From positions 1-64,000 of the forward strand of contig JANJWP010000005.1 in NCBI GenBank assembly GCA_024709505.1: a stretch of 64,000 bases of DNA, in the 5' to 3' direction. The notes below the pieces were generated by a model. That model did not search any database. It was not told the DNA's origin and saw only the letters and a program-made list of their open reading frames with translations. A program made the position numbers and the translations under genes. Positions 17,555 to 27,500 of this stretch are shown piece after piece. Origin of the DNA: Candidatus Altimarinota bacterium. Its GTDB lineage: Bacteria; Patescibacteriota; Gracilibacteria; BD1-5; UBA2023. The first letter of the stretch is position 1, and every line of letters begins with the position of its first letter.

Positions 17555-18745
17555 ATGGAGCGCGCGTCACGGTATTTCGTCCTCGCGCTCTTTTTTTTAT
17601 TTCCCGTCGCGTTCGCGGGAATCCCCGCTTTTTGGTGAAGCGAAATCCCGCGGGGATTTTCCCTTTATGAGGGGGTGAAAATCGCCGGATTCTTCCTTCT
17701 TACGTTCGCGATTTGGTTTTTCGTTGCCGTTTTCCATCGCCCCGCGCCTTTTTTATGGGAGCGGCGGAACGTTTTGGCGGTTTTTGCCACGGTATCGGCG
17801 GTAACGCTTTTTTCGTTGCTCCATGGATTCCACCCCGTGGACGACCTTATCTTAGGGAGGACGTATTCGGTTTCCGTTTTCGCGGGTCTTGCGGCGTTTG
17901 TTTGGGGCGTTTCGCTTTTATCCGAACCGTTCAAGAAGGATGCGGTTCGGGTTCTCGTTCTTGGATTTGTCGTTTCGAATTTTCCTTACGCATTCTTTCA
18001 GGTTGCGGGTTTTGATCCCGTGTTTCGGCATTTGATCTTGCCCGAATGGGGCGACGCCCGGGCCTTTGGAACGTTTGGAAATCCCAACTCTCTCGCGCTG
18101 TTTTCGGTCATTTGCCTTCCGTTCGCATTTTCTGCTTTCGACCGTTTCCGCTTTCGAATGCTCCTTGCCGCCATGCTCCTCGCCGTCGTCTTTCTGACGA
18201 AAAGCCTCTTCGCTTCGGCGGTCGCCACCGCATACGTGGCATACAAGACGCTTTCGCGATCGAAAACCATTCTCGTTTTCGTTTTTCTCGCGGCACCGCT
18301 CGCGTTTTCATATTTCACCGTTCCGGAAAAAACGTTTTCCCTCCAACTTCGCGCGGCCATCGCGCTCGACGTGGCGGAAGCGTCGATTTCTTCTTGGCGG
18401 ACGTTCCTCTTCGGAGAAGGGGGAGGCGCCGTCGAACGGCTTTTTTCGTTGCGAAGGAGCGGGGAAGTGGCAAAATTTGTCGATGCGGCCATTCCCATAT
18501 CGCATTCGCACTCGCTGTTTTTGGAAATCGCGCTCGTGTTTTGAGTTCCGTTTTCCGTTGTTTCCGCCGTTTTCGTTTTCCGCCGGGCGTTTCAAAAAAT
18601 CGAGAGGCCCCGCGTCGAGGCGCTCTCGATCTTCTTGCTTCTATCGGCGATCTATCTTCCGTCAGTGGCGCACTTGGCGCTTTTGGGGATGCTTATCGTG
18701 CCACCGGTTCCGAAGAAACGGCCGGTTTCGGAGGGAACGGCGTAG
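17555..18745 (+). CDS. O-antigen ligase/polymerase-like membrane protein, 396 aa
   Basis: Polytopic membrane protein of the Wzy/WaaL (O-antigen ligase) superfamily, which joins or polymerises surface glycans at the outer face of the membrane. About ten membrane segments, with the family stretch AFGTFGNPNSLALFSV and, after the large loop, SHSHSLFLEIALVF-G-VPFSVV. TGA 17636 and 18542 are Gly; the ORF track shows neither the start (ATG 17555, MERASRYFVLALFFLFP) nor the C-terminal 67 codons. It overlaps the convergent FecR gene by 53 bp. Probably cotranscribed with the Nudix gene 4 nt upstream. Substrate cannot be inferred. Confidence 0.85.
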
Positions 18746-20177
18746 GATCGCAGAGGTCTCCGATGCCGTCTTTGTCCGCGTCGCCCTGTCCGGGATTCGG
18801 CTTTCCGGGACAATTGTCTTCGGCATCGGGAATTCCGTCTCCGTCGGAATCTTTTGGAACCGGCTTGGGAGCGGGAAGCGGCGTTTGGGTCGTGACGGGG
18901 GTTGGCGAGGTTGGGAGTTTTACGGCGGTTCCCGAACCGGCCTCGGTTTCCAAAATCGCTCCCGTTTGAGTCGTTCCGCTCTGCGAAAGCGTTTCGACGC
19001 GCTCGAACGCCTTCCATTCTTCCAGGCGTTTCGAGCGCTCCAACCGGAGTTCTTCCACCCGCTTCTGCACGCTTTTGCGAAGGTCTTCGTCGGACGGACG
19101 GTTTTGGATTTCCTTTCGGATTTGGGCCATCTTGCGATCTTGAAGGAGGATGAACGCCGCCCTTTCGGATTCGCGGAGAAGGGTTTTTCGAATCTGATCT
19201 TCCGTTCCCGAAGCGGTTTCGGCAAGCGTCCGTTCCCGGATGGAAGGTTCCGAATAGTACGAAGCGATTTCTTCGCGCTTCGGAAGCGTTGCCGAGACTT
19301 CTTTATCGAGTCTCGAGCGGAGTTCTTTCAGGCTTTTCTTATCGAGCCTTCCTTCGATTTCCGAAAGGATCGGGGCGGTAAGCCCGCTTCCGGAGGCGTT
19401 TTCTTCCGCGAGCTCCAAAAGCCTTCGCATGTAGGCGAGGTCCTGGAGGGTGTTTTCGCGCACGAATTCCCGCTTCATCGCCTCGGTCATGGGGACCTTC
19501 CGTTTTTTTGCTTCGTGCTTGTCGGTACTGAGCGCAAATCCGTTTTCGGGTTCTATTCGTTCCCGGATTTCCATTCCGTCTTTGTCGAGATAGGCGACGT
19601 CCACTCCGGGCGTTTCCGCGCCGTTTCCGGTTGAATCGAAAACCTCCACGTCCGTTCCTTTCGACGTTTTTTCAATACGAAGGGACGTTCCGCGAACTCC
19701 GGCGGAAAGGTCGGAGGTCCGGATGGAGAAAAACGAGCCTTCGGTCAAAGGCTTGAGTATCCGGGCCCAAATTTCTCCCGAAAGGAGTTCGGTTTCGGTT
19801 CCGTTTCCCGCCGCGGCCCGAATCGAAAGGGCGGTGTTCGCCGCAAGGCGTATCACGCTCGAGTCGGTAAAAACGATTTCGGCGCTCGAATCATTCCCTA
19901 CGGAAACCGTTTCCCCCACGCGAACGCCGTCGCCGACAGAAGCGATTCCCCCGTCTTTCGCCACTTCGCCTTCGGCGCGGTTGAGGTAGGCCACTACCTC
20001 GCCCAAGGCCGCCTCAACGGATCCGCTTTGGCTGATTTCCCCGCTTTGCGTAACGATTTGGTATTTGGCTCCGGAAGGGGATTCGTTACGGTTGGCGACG
20101 GTCCAGACGAGGATTCCGGCCAAAATTGCCGTGGCGGTCCATGCGCCAATCTTCATTGCCAATGAGGCGTTTTCCAT
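18693..20177 (-). CDS. FecR-domain protein with C-terminal thrombospondin type 3 repeats, 494 aa
   Basis: Envelope protein anchored by an N-terminal helix (MKIGAWTATAILAGILVWTVA). Residues ~50-200 form a FecR domain (GDGVRVGETVSVGNDSSAEIVFTDSSVIRLAANT, SGEIWARI, SIRTSDLSAGVRGTSLRI), as in extracytoplasmic sensors. Then a long charged helical region (~residues 235-410), a Pro/Thr/Lys linker, and a calcium-binding TSP3-type end (DSDGDGIPDAEDNCPG, DADKDGIGDLCD). I start it at ATG 20177 (MENASLAMK) rather than at the ORF-track start 24 codons upstream. No UGA codons. It is divergent from the CHASE2 cyclase with a 46-nt gap, so the two genes share a control region and probably one signalling task. 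Confidence 0.88.
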   Translation of the reverse strand: MENASLAMKIGAWTATAILAGILVWTVANRNESPSGAKYQIVTQSGEISQSGSVEAALGEVVAYLNRAEGEVAKDGGIASVGDGVRVGETVSVGNDSSAEIVFTDSSVIRLAANTALSIRAAAGNGTETELLSGEIWARILKPLTEGSFFSIRTSDLSAGVRGTSLRIEKTSKGTDVEVFDSTGNGAETPGVDVAYLDKDGMEIRERIEPENGFALSTDKHEAKKRKVPMTEAMKREFVRENTLQDLAYMRRLLELAEENASGSGLTAPILSEIEGRLDKKSLKELRSRLDKEVSATLPKREEIASYYSEPSIRERTLAETASGTEDQIRKTLLRESERAAFILLQDRKMAQIRKEIQNRPSDEDLRKSVQKRVEELRLERSKRLEEWKAFERVETLSQSGTTQTGAILETEAGSGTAVKLPTSPTPVTTQTPLPAPKPVPKDSDGDGIPDAEDNCPGKPNPGQGDADKDGIGDLCDPTPFPPKPAVSSEPVAR

Positions 20178-20223
20178 GTTTTGAATATACTCGGGATAAA
20201 CGCGGCCATTATAGGGAGTCCTT
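20178..20223. promoter_or_regulatory. Divergent control region of the FecR and CHASE2-cyclase genes
   Basis: Minus strand carries TATAAT (20206-20211) and TATATT (20183-20188) upstream of the FecR ATG; the plus strand has TATACT (20186-20191) and ATTATAGGGAG just before the cyclase ATG. The boxes overlap, so only a general call is possible. Confidence 0.4.
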
Positions 20224-22212
20224 ATGAAAAAAGCAACGCACCTCGCCATCGTCTGGGGAATTTCGCTCCTTGCGACCTTCGTTTCGTATTCGGCGCTGGT
20301 ATGACCGATAGGCCACGACCTCGACCATTTCTTTCTCTACAAGGTGCTTCGCTGAGAGCCTTCCGGGAAAGTCGCCATCGTCAAAATCGACAATGAATCG
20401 CTCGACCGACTCGAAAAAACCGATCTGCGGGTTTTAAATCTGACCAAATCGGTTTTTGCCGATCTGATCGAAAAATTGAACGCCCAAGGAGCCGCGGCCA
20501 TCGGCATCGACGTGATCTTCGCGAACCGTTCGCCCGACGAATCGGTTTTATCCGAAGCCCTTGCCAAACATTCGAACGTCGTCATCGGCGCTAAAATCGG
20601 CATCTCGGAATCGAGCGAGCGAGTCCTGCCTGTTGAAGCTTATTCCGGAGCTACGTGGGGAGCGGTGGACGTCGTGTTTCAAAAGAACGTGGTCTCAAAA
20701 ATCCCAACCCATCTCGCCGCAGATTCGTGAGTGGGAATTGAAACGCTCTCGGTCGCCACGTACCGCGCGATGGTTTCCGACGTTTCTCCTTCGGGGAAAT
20801 TCGAAGGTTCGCGGTACGTCGTAAATCCTCTCCGGTCGATTCCGGTCGATTCCGACCGTCTCGCGCTCATTCCGTTTTTCCGCGAACCGAAGGAATATCC
20901 CGCGTATTCGCTTGCCGACGTGCTCGAATGAAAGGTTCCCGAAAACGCTTTCCAGGGAAAAGCCGTCTTGGTTGGCGAATACGGGACCCTCATTCACGAC
21001 GAGCATTTCGCCCCGGTCGATCTTTGAAAAACGATGCCCGGAGTCGAATTCCACGCGAACATGCTCGAAGGGCTCATTATGGGGAAATTTCTCGAAAGCC
21101 CTTCCAAAATCGAAACTTTCGCGCTCGTCATATTGGCGGCGCTCGTTTCCTCGGCGGTATTCCTTTTCGCGAATTTGGCGGTTTCGGTCGCTTATGCGTT
21201 GGGATTCCTGACGGTTTCGCTCGTTGGCGGATGGTACGCCCTCTCGGAATTCGGAATCGTCATCGAGTATTTCGCGGTGGCTCTTTCCGGCGCGTTCATC
21301 GCTTTTCCTTCGGCCTACGCCTACCGCTATTTCGTCGTTGACCGCAACCGCCATTATCTCGAAAAAGCGTTTTCGCGGTACGTTGATCCCGAAGTCGTCG
21401 AAGCCATCGCCGCCAATCCCGAGGAACTCCGTCTCGGAGGGGAGAAGCGCCACGTGACGGTCTTTTTCTCGGACATCGCCGGATTCACGGGCATTTCGGA
21501 ATCCATTGGAACCGAACGCCTTTTCGCGCTTATCGGCGAATACCTTTCGCAGATGACCGACATTCTCATCCGCAATAAGGGGACTTTGGACAAATACATC
21601 GGCGATGCCGTCATGGGCATTTTTTGAGCGCCGTTGCCGATGGCGAATTCCGAAGTTCTTGCCTGTCGAACCGCCCTTGAACAGCAAGCCCGGCTCAGAA
21701 TGCTTCGTTCGAAGTGGAAAAAGGAGGGGTTGCCCAAGGTTGAAGCCCGAATAGGCATCCACTCCGGCGAGGCGATGGTGGGAAATATCGGATCGAAAAC
21801 CCGCTTCAATTACACGGCCATGGGCGATACCGTCAATCTCGCTTCGCGTCTCGAAGGAGTCAACAAGGAATACGGAACGTTCATTTGCGTTTCTGAAAAC
21901 GTAGCGGAAAAAGCCAAGGACGAATTCGTATTTCGCGAGCTTGACACGATCCGGGTAAAAGGAAAAAATGAAGGGGTCCGCATTTTCGAACTCGTGGGAT
22001 TTGCTGACGATCCGTATCTCGACCGCAAAAAGATCGAAGCTTACGAATCCGCCCTCGCCATGTACCGCGCGGGAAAATACGCCACGGCGAAGAAGGCGTT
22101 CGCATCCATGATCGCCGATCCTCCTTCGCATGCCATGTCCAAGCGTTGCGAAGGTCTTGTTCGAGGCGAGACTTCGCTTGAAAACGGAATATATTCGATG
22201 ACGACGAAATAG
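20224..22212 (+). CDS. CHASE2-domain class III adenylate/guanylate cyclase, 662 aa
   Basis: Membrane receptor that should make a cyclic nucleotide (probably cAMP). N-terminal membrane helix, an extracytoplasmic CHASE2 sensor (about residues 27-300: [50 protein letters not shown]-like end, [15 protein letters not shown]), three membrane helices, a linker, and the cyclase domain: [16 protein letters not shown] and [15 protein letters not shown] with the two metal-binding Asp, [32 protein letters not shown] with transition-state Asn and Arg. Six TGA codons (20302, 20353, 20728, 20929, 21025, 21625) split it into five ORFs in the track; 21625 falls at the family Gly in FGAP. Stop TAG. CHASE2 cyclases are often encoded next to FecR proteins, as here. 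Confidence 0.93.
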
Positions 22213-22228
22213 CCTTTCATTTTTTTCC

Positions 22229-22780
22229 ATGTTGAAATTTGCCGTAGGGACTACCCGCGCCCCCAAGGTTGACGGAATCAAAGCCGGTCTCGAAGCGTGT
22301 GCCCTCCGGTATCCGGAACTTTCCGTCCAAAAGGAATTCGTCCTTCAATCGACGGCCTCCGGCGTTTCGGACATGCCGCTCTCCATCGAAGAAACCATGC
22401 AGGGGGCGAAAAATCGGGCCCACGCGCTCGCAAGCGAGGGCATTGACGCTGATTATTACGTCGGAATCGAAGGGGGAACGAGCCGCTTCGGCGACAAGGC
22501 CTATCTCTTCGGTACGGTGTACGTTTTAAATCGGGCGGGGGAGGGACATTTCGGAATCTCCCCGATGATCGAGGTTCCTTCGAAGGTCGATTCGATGCTC
22601 TACGAAGAAGGAAAGGAGCTTGGTCCCGTCATGGCCGAACTCTCCGGAAAGGTCGATATCCGCAGCGAAAACGGTTCGATGGGCGCCTGGAGCGAAGACA
22701 TGTTCACCCGCAAAGACGAATTCGAGGTTGCCATGAAGGCCTCGATGGCACCGTTTTTCAACCGGTATTACCGACTTTAA
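22229..22780 (+). CDS. Non-canonical purine NTP phosphatase (YjjX/DUF84 family), 183 aa
   Basis: Inosine/xanthosine triphosphatase-type house-cleaning enzyme. Features: N-terminal FAVGTTRAPKVDGIKAGLE (substrate loop), SGVSDMPLSIEETMQGAKNRA with the family QP/ET..GA..RA pattern, YYVGIEGGTSRFG (catalytic acidic segment), and the C-terminal GSMGAWSEDMFTRKDEF. Length is normal for YjjX. Starts at ATG 22229, 16 nt after the cyclase stop; may be cotranscribed with it. No UGA codons. Confidence 0.88.
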   Translation: MLKFAVGTTRAPKVDGIKAGLEACALRYPELSVQKEFVLQSTASGVSDMPLSIEETMQGAKNRAHALASEGIDADYYVGIEGGTSRFGDKAYLFGTVYVLNRAGEGHFGISPMIEVPSKVDSMLYEEGKELGPVMAELSGKVDIRSENGSMGAWSEDMFTRKDEFEVAMKASMAPFFNRYYRL

Positions 22781-22787
22781 ACGGTAT

Positions 22788-22815
22788 TTGACAAAATCTA
22801 TTCCCATTCTATATT
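22788..22815 (+). promoter_or_regulatory. Strong promoter for the 22854-23630 unit
   Basis: TTGACA, 16-nt spacer, TATATT. Confidence 0.8.
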
Positions 22816-22853
22816 TAACGAAGGCACCCGTTTTTTGAAAAAGGAGAAAAACC

Positions 22854-23153
22854 ATGCCGATTCGCGCTCTCCGCTCTTTCACATCGTCCGATCGTTTCGC
22901 AGAAACCCTCTGCGTCGCGCTTTTGATTTTGATCTTCGTCAAATTCCCCGGAGTTCTGCTCCTTCCTTTTGCCATCGCGTTGGCCGCCATTCCCGCGATG
23001 CTGGTTTGTGCCCTCTCGGTTACGAAATGGGCTCTGCCAGTCAAAGCCGGTGCCGTTTTGGCGGCCATGTTCCTCGAACTTTGGGCGTTCGCACTTTTCG
23101 GTTTCGCCCACGCTTTCGCCTATGATAAACCGTTCCTCTCGTTCTTCGAATAG
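22854..23153 (+). CDS. Small membrane protein, 99 aa
   Basis: Unrecognised. ATG preceded by AAAGGAG at 8-nt spacing, in a leader (AAAGGAGAAAAACCATG) almost the same as that of the 5155 gene. Three hydrophobic segments (about residues 18-36, 38-56, 62-85) with little else, so almost the whole protein is in the membrane. Ten nt separate its TAG from the next gene, also a membrane protein, so the two probably form a two-component membrane complex. No UGA codons. Confidence 0.7.
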   Translation: MPIRALRSFTSSDRFAETLCVALLILIFVKFPGVLLLPFAIALAAIPAMLVCALSVTKWALPVKAGAVLAAMFLELWAFALFGFAHAFAYDKPFLSFFE

Positions 23154-23162
23154 GGGGTTCCA

Positions 23163-23630
23163 ATGGAATTTTCGTGGACTTGGGCATTCGCGGGAGCGGG
23201 TTACCTTTTCGTTCTCTTTGCGCTCGTAATCTCGGCCGGAATTTTTTACGTTTTGGCTAAATCCGAGTTCGGAAGGTACTGGGTGGCGTCTCTCGCAAGC
23301 GCTGCCGCCGCGATTTTTTGGACCTTTATGGGCCTCGAAATCGCGCACGCGGCATTTTCGTTTGAAATGTTTTCGTCTTCCTATTGGCCGTGGTTCGCTG
23401 GACGGACATTCGATTTTTCGTTGAACGGATTCTTTGTCCTCCTTCGAATCGTCACGACGTTCTTGGCATATTTGGCGGGCTTTTTCGTTCTCGTGGCGTT
23501 GACGCTCTGGAACGTTCCGCAATTTGCGGGGCGTTCGAGAAAACAGACCAAAATCGACCTGGCCTTCTTTGGGACGACCCTCGCGATCGATTGGATGTGG
23601 CTCCGGACGATTCCGACCGTGTTCTTTTGA
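23163..23630 (+). CDS. Four-helix membrane protein, ~155 aa, with no TAA/TAG stop before its terminator
   Basis: Unrecognised. Four hydrophobic segments (about residues 10-35, 45-62, 95-120, 133-150), mirroring a partner of the 99-aa protein just upstream. The frame meets TGA at 23628-23630, 15 nt before a strong terminator hairpin. Under code 25 that TGA should be Gly and the frame would run on through the terminator to a TAG at 23706-23708 inside the next promoter, adding GTRFALAPSFFFEGAFFCLKTPAFSL. No TAA or TAG exists in any frame before the hairpin. Either UGA ends translation here, or the mRNA is made without a usable stop. I give the TGA as the end for lack of a better one. Confidence 0.6.
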   Translation: MEFSWTWAFAGAGYLFVLFALVISAGIFYVLAKSEFGRYWVASLASAAAAIFWTFMGLEIAHAAFSFEMFSSSYWPWFAGRTFDFSLNGFFVLLRIVTTFLAYLAGFFVLVALTLWNVPQFAGRSRKQTKIDLAFFGTTLAIDWMWLRTIPTVFF

Positions 23631-23645
23631 ACCAGGTTCGCGCTT

Positions 23646-23680
23646 GCCCCCTCGTTTTTTTTCGAGGGGGCTTTCTTTTG
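23646..23680 (+). terminator. Strong terminator after the 22854-23630 unit
   Basis: GCCCCCTCG-tttttttt-CGAGGGGGC followed by TTTCTTTTG; perfect 9-bp stem. Confidence 0.9.
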
Positions 23681-23681
23681 T

Positions 23682-23709
23682 TTGAAAACCCCGGCATTTT
23701 CGCTATAGT
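23682..23709 (+). promoter_or_regulatory. Promoter of the T-box/CYTH/ileS operon
   Basis: TTGAAA, 16-nt spacer, TATAGT. Confidence 0.75.
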
Positions 23710-23714
23710 GTCAA

Positions 23715-23970
23715 CGTTACGAAAAGGCGTCAAAGCGGTTATCGCCCGCGAGCGTCGGAGCCTTGCCCCAAGGGTTTGCGTTTCCGTCCGCGCCGAAGGA
23801 AGAAAGCCAGCGTCCGTTTCCGGGTTCGTTTCCGTAATCGCCCGCGCCGGCAAGTAGACCCTTCCGAAGTTCCGGCTCCGTTACCAAACCGAAAATCGAG
23901 ATTCGTCCGAGGTGGTACCTCCTGGCATTCGGCCGGGCCGCGGCGTGCATGTTTAGCACGTCTTTTTTTG
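23715..23970 (+). promoter_or_regulatory. T-box riboswitch leader (isoleucine)
   Basis: A 260-nt leader without a gene. It holds the T-box core GGTGGTACC (23911-23919), flanked by CCGA and TCGG that can pair as the antiterminator; the UGGU bulge is complementary to an ACCA tRNA end (discriminator A, as expected for tRNA-Ile). A candidate specifier AUC lies at 23837-23839 in CGTAATCGCCC between pairing segments of stem I. A short hairpin CGTGC-atgttta-GCACG and T-run (23944-23969) end the leader 5 nt before the next ATG. Uncharged tRNA-Ile should allow read-through. Confidence 0.8.
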
Positions 23971-23974
23971 TTCC

Positions 23975-24508
23975 ATGGACCACTCTCCCTCCCACGCCCC
24001 CTCCGCATCTCCGGTCGAAATCGAACGGAAATTTCTCGTGGCCGAGATTCCGTCGAACTTGCAACTTTTTCGATCCAAGTCGATTCGACAAGGGTATTTG
24101 CCAAGTTTTCGCCTGCGCGAAATCGAGGGCGAATACAAAATTACCGTCAAGCGCGGTTCGGGCGTAGTCCGCGAAGAATTCGAATTCGACATCACCAAAG
24201 AAGAATTCGACAAGCTGTGGCCGCTTGCCGACGGCGGCAAGCTGGAGAAGGTGCGCTATTACGTTCCTTCGCCGCCCAACGCCGATCCCCTCTATGTCTG
24301 CGAACTCGACCGATACGGCGGAAACCTCGAAGGGCTTTATACCGTGGAGGTCGAATTCCTCACGGTCGAGGCGGCGGAATCGTTCGTTCCGCCGTCCTGG
24401 TTCGGAAAGGAAGTCACCGATGACTTTGCGTTTTCCAATAAAAGCCTTTCCGAAAAGGGTATTCCCGAAGGGTATGCCGAAGCCGTGCACAAGATCCTCG
24501 AAGCCTAA
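23975..24508 (+). CDS. CYTH-domain phosphohydrolase/cyclase-like protein, 177 aa
   Basis: Member of the CYTH (CyaB/thiamine-triphosphatase, triphosphate tunnel metalloenzyme) superfamily, which bind triphosphates in a beta-tunnel. The signature ExExK is VEIERKFLV; further charged strands follow as expected: QGYLPSFRLREIEGEYKITVKRG, REEFEFDITKEEF, YYVPSP..YVCELDRYGG, YTVEVEFLTVEAA, and the C-terminal VTDDFAFSNKSLSEKG. Known members hydrolyse tripolyphosphate or thiamine triphosphate, or make cAMP; which applies here is unknown. It is the first gene behind the Ile T-box and 12 nt before ileS, so it is controlled by isoleucine charging. Confidence 0.88.
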   Translation: MDHSPSHAPSASPVEIERKFLVAEIPSNLQLFRSKSIRQGYLPSFRLREIEGEYKITVKRGSGVVREEFEFDITKEEFDKLWPLADGGKLEKVRYYVPSPPNADPLYVCELDRYGGNLEGLYTVEVEFLTVEAAESFVPPSWFGKEVTDDFAFSNKSLSEKGIPEGYAEAVHKILEA

Positions 24509-24520
24509 CTGTAAACTGCC

Positions 24521-27500
24521 ATGTTCCCCCACACCGACCCCAAACAGTCCTTCCCGGCCCTCGAAAACGAAGTTATCAAATACTGGAAGGAAAACCGCAC
24601 GTTCGAGCGTTCCCTCGAAATCCGCGAAGGCGCTCCGGAATACGTTTTCTACGACGGACCTCCGTTCGCGACCGGAACCCCGCACTACGGCCATATCCTC
24701 GCGGGCGTCATCAAGGACGTCATTCCTCGCTACTGGACCATGCGCGGGCGGTACGTCGAACGCCGTTTCGGATGGGATTGCCATGGCTTGCCCATCGAAA
24801 ACATCGTCGAAAAAAAGCTGGGCATCTCGGGCAAGAAAGACATCGAAGAAAAGCTCGGCGTCTTCGCGTTCAACGAAGAATGCCGGAAGAACGTTTTCGG
24901 CTACGTGGACGAATGGCGCAAGGTCGTCGAGCGCACGGGCCGATGGGTTGACATGGACAACGACTACAAGACCCTCGACCGCGATTTCATGGAATCGGTG
25001 TGGTGGGTCTTCAAGTCAATCTACGACAAGGGGCTCATCTACGAATCCCACCGTGTCGTTCCGTATTGTCCGCGCTGCTCGACCCCGCTTTCCAACTTCG
25101 AGGTCAACCAGGGGTACGAAGACAAGCAGGACAAGGCCGTCACCGTAAAGTTCAAGGTGAAGGATTCGGCTTCCAAATACGTGCTCGCGTGGACGACCAC
25201 TCCGTGGACGCTCCCCGCGAACCTCGGCCTCGCCGTCGGGACCGACATCGTCTACGCCGAGATCCGCGACAACGTCTCGGGCGATACCTACGTCCTCGCG
25301 AAAGACCGGCTTGGGACCTACTATAAGAATCCCGAAGATTACGTCCTCGTTCGCGAATATCCGGGGTCGTGTTTGGTCGGTCTTGAATACGAACCGCTGT
25401 TCAACGAACCCCGGGAAATTTTTGAACTCGGCGAACTTCCCAAAGGACAAGAACTCGGCCGCAACGCCTACCGCGTCGTCTCCGGCCACCACGTCACCAC
25501 CGAATCCGGTACGGGCGTCGTCCACATCGCTCCGGCGTACGGCGAGGACGACTTCCAGATCGGCGTAAAGGAAGGCCTCGGATTCTTTTCGCACATCAAT
25601 GCCACCGGCAACGTCGAAGGCCTCGGGTTCGGGGAAGGGGAGTACGTCTTCGACTTCAACGAAACCGTCATCAAATACCTTAAAGACACGAAAGCGCTCG
25701 TCCACATCGGCTCGATCGACCATTCCTATCCGCACTGCTACCGATGCAAGACCCCGCTCATTTACCGCGCGGTTTCGGCCTGGTACGTGAACGTGGAGAA
25801 GATCAAGGACGACATGCTGAAGTCCAACGCCAATATCAATTGGACCCCCGAACACATTAAAGAAGGCCGCTTCGGCAAATGGCTCGAAGGCGCCCGCGAC
25901 TGGAACATTTCGCGCAACCGTTACTGGGGATCGGCGATTCCGGTTTGGAAATCGGAAGATGGCGACGCGATAGTCATAGGGTCCGTTGAAGAATTGGCCG
26001 AGCTTTCGGGCGGGCAAGTGGTGGAAAAAAACGGCGATTTCATCTTTTCCGACACGGGAAAACCCGTCGATCTCCACAAGCATTTCGTTGATCAAATCGT
26101 CTTGAAAAAGAACGGGAAGGAATACCGCCGCGTTCCGGAAGTGCTCGATTGCTGGTTCGAATCGGGTTCGATGCCCTACGCGCAAAAACATTATCCGTTC
26201 GAAAACAAAGAACGCTTCGAAAAGGCCTTTCCGGCCGATTTCATCTGCGAAGGCCTCGACCAGACCCGCGGATGGTTCTACACGCTCGTCGTCCTTTCGG
26301 CGGCCCTCTACGGCCACGAACCGTTCAATAACGTCATCGTCAACGGCATCATCCTCGCCGAAGACGGAAAGAAGATGTCGAAATCGCTTTCCAACTACCC
26401 CGATCCGATGCTTCTTTTAGAAAAGCACGGAGCCGACGCGGTGCGGTTTTTCCTCATGAATTCGCCGGCCGTCCGCGCCGAAGAACTCCGCTTTTCGGAA
26501 GCGGGCGTGGAAGAAACCGTAAAAAAGGTCATCCTTCCGCTTTGGAACTCGCTTTCGTTCTTTACGACCTACGCCAACATCGACGGCTACGAGCCCGACG
26601 GAACCGAAATCCGTTTCGTCCGCCACGGGCAGACCGACGCCAATCTCCATGGCCGGCTTTCGGACGGTTTCGAGAATTCGCCGCTCAATGCCACCGGAAG
26701 GGAACAGGCCCTCGCCGCAGGGCGCGAACTCGCCCTTCAGGGCGCGAAATTCGACCTCATCGTCGCTTCTCCGCTCGAACGCGCTTCGGAAACCGCTTCG
26801 ATTATCGCCGAAGCGATCGGATATCCGCACGCCGAAATCGTCTACGACGACGCTTTGGTCGAACGCAAGAGCGGAAAATATTCCGGAAAATTCCATACCG
26901 ATATCGTCGAAGAGCATTTCCGGCTTACCGGAGAACGTATCGAAGTCCGCCATTCTTCCAAGATTTGGGCGAACGACGAATCGGCCGAAACCATTCCCGA
27001 CTACGTCGAACGCCACCGCCGGTGGCATGCCGATTTGGTCGAACGCCACAAGGGGAAAAGGATCCTCGTCGTCGCGCATGGGGGAACCTTCCGCGCTTTC
27101 AACCAAGTGCTTCGCGATCTCGATCACGAAGAAGCGTTCCGCGGAGTCCGTGGACTCCATAACTGCGAAATCGCCGAACTCCCGGTCCGCGTACTCGGCA
27201 ATCCGCTCGACAAGTTCGTTTTAGGCGAACTCCAGACCCTCGTCGCCAAAGTGAACGATTCCTTCGAATCCTACGACCTTCAAAAAGGCGCCCGCGCCAT
27301 CGTGGAATTTTTGGACGACCTCACTAACTGGTACGTCCGCCGTTCGCGCCGCCGTTTCTGGGAAAACGGCATGACCGACGACAAAAAGAATGCCTACGAT
27401 ACCCTCCGCCGCGTCCTGATCGACGTTTCCAAAGTTCTCGCGCCGTTCGCGCCGTTCGTAAGCGAACACGTTTTCCGCGTGCTTACGGGAAAAGAGTCGG

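Noticed and set aside
25016-26317. 433-aa minus-strand ORF inside ileS
   Set aside because: Shadow of a GC-rich gene with full IleRS motifs on the plus strand.
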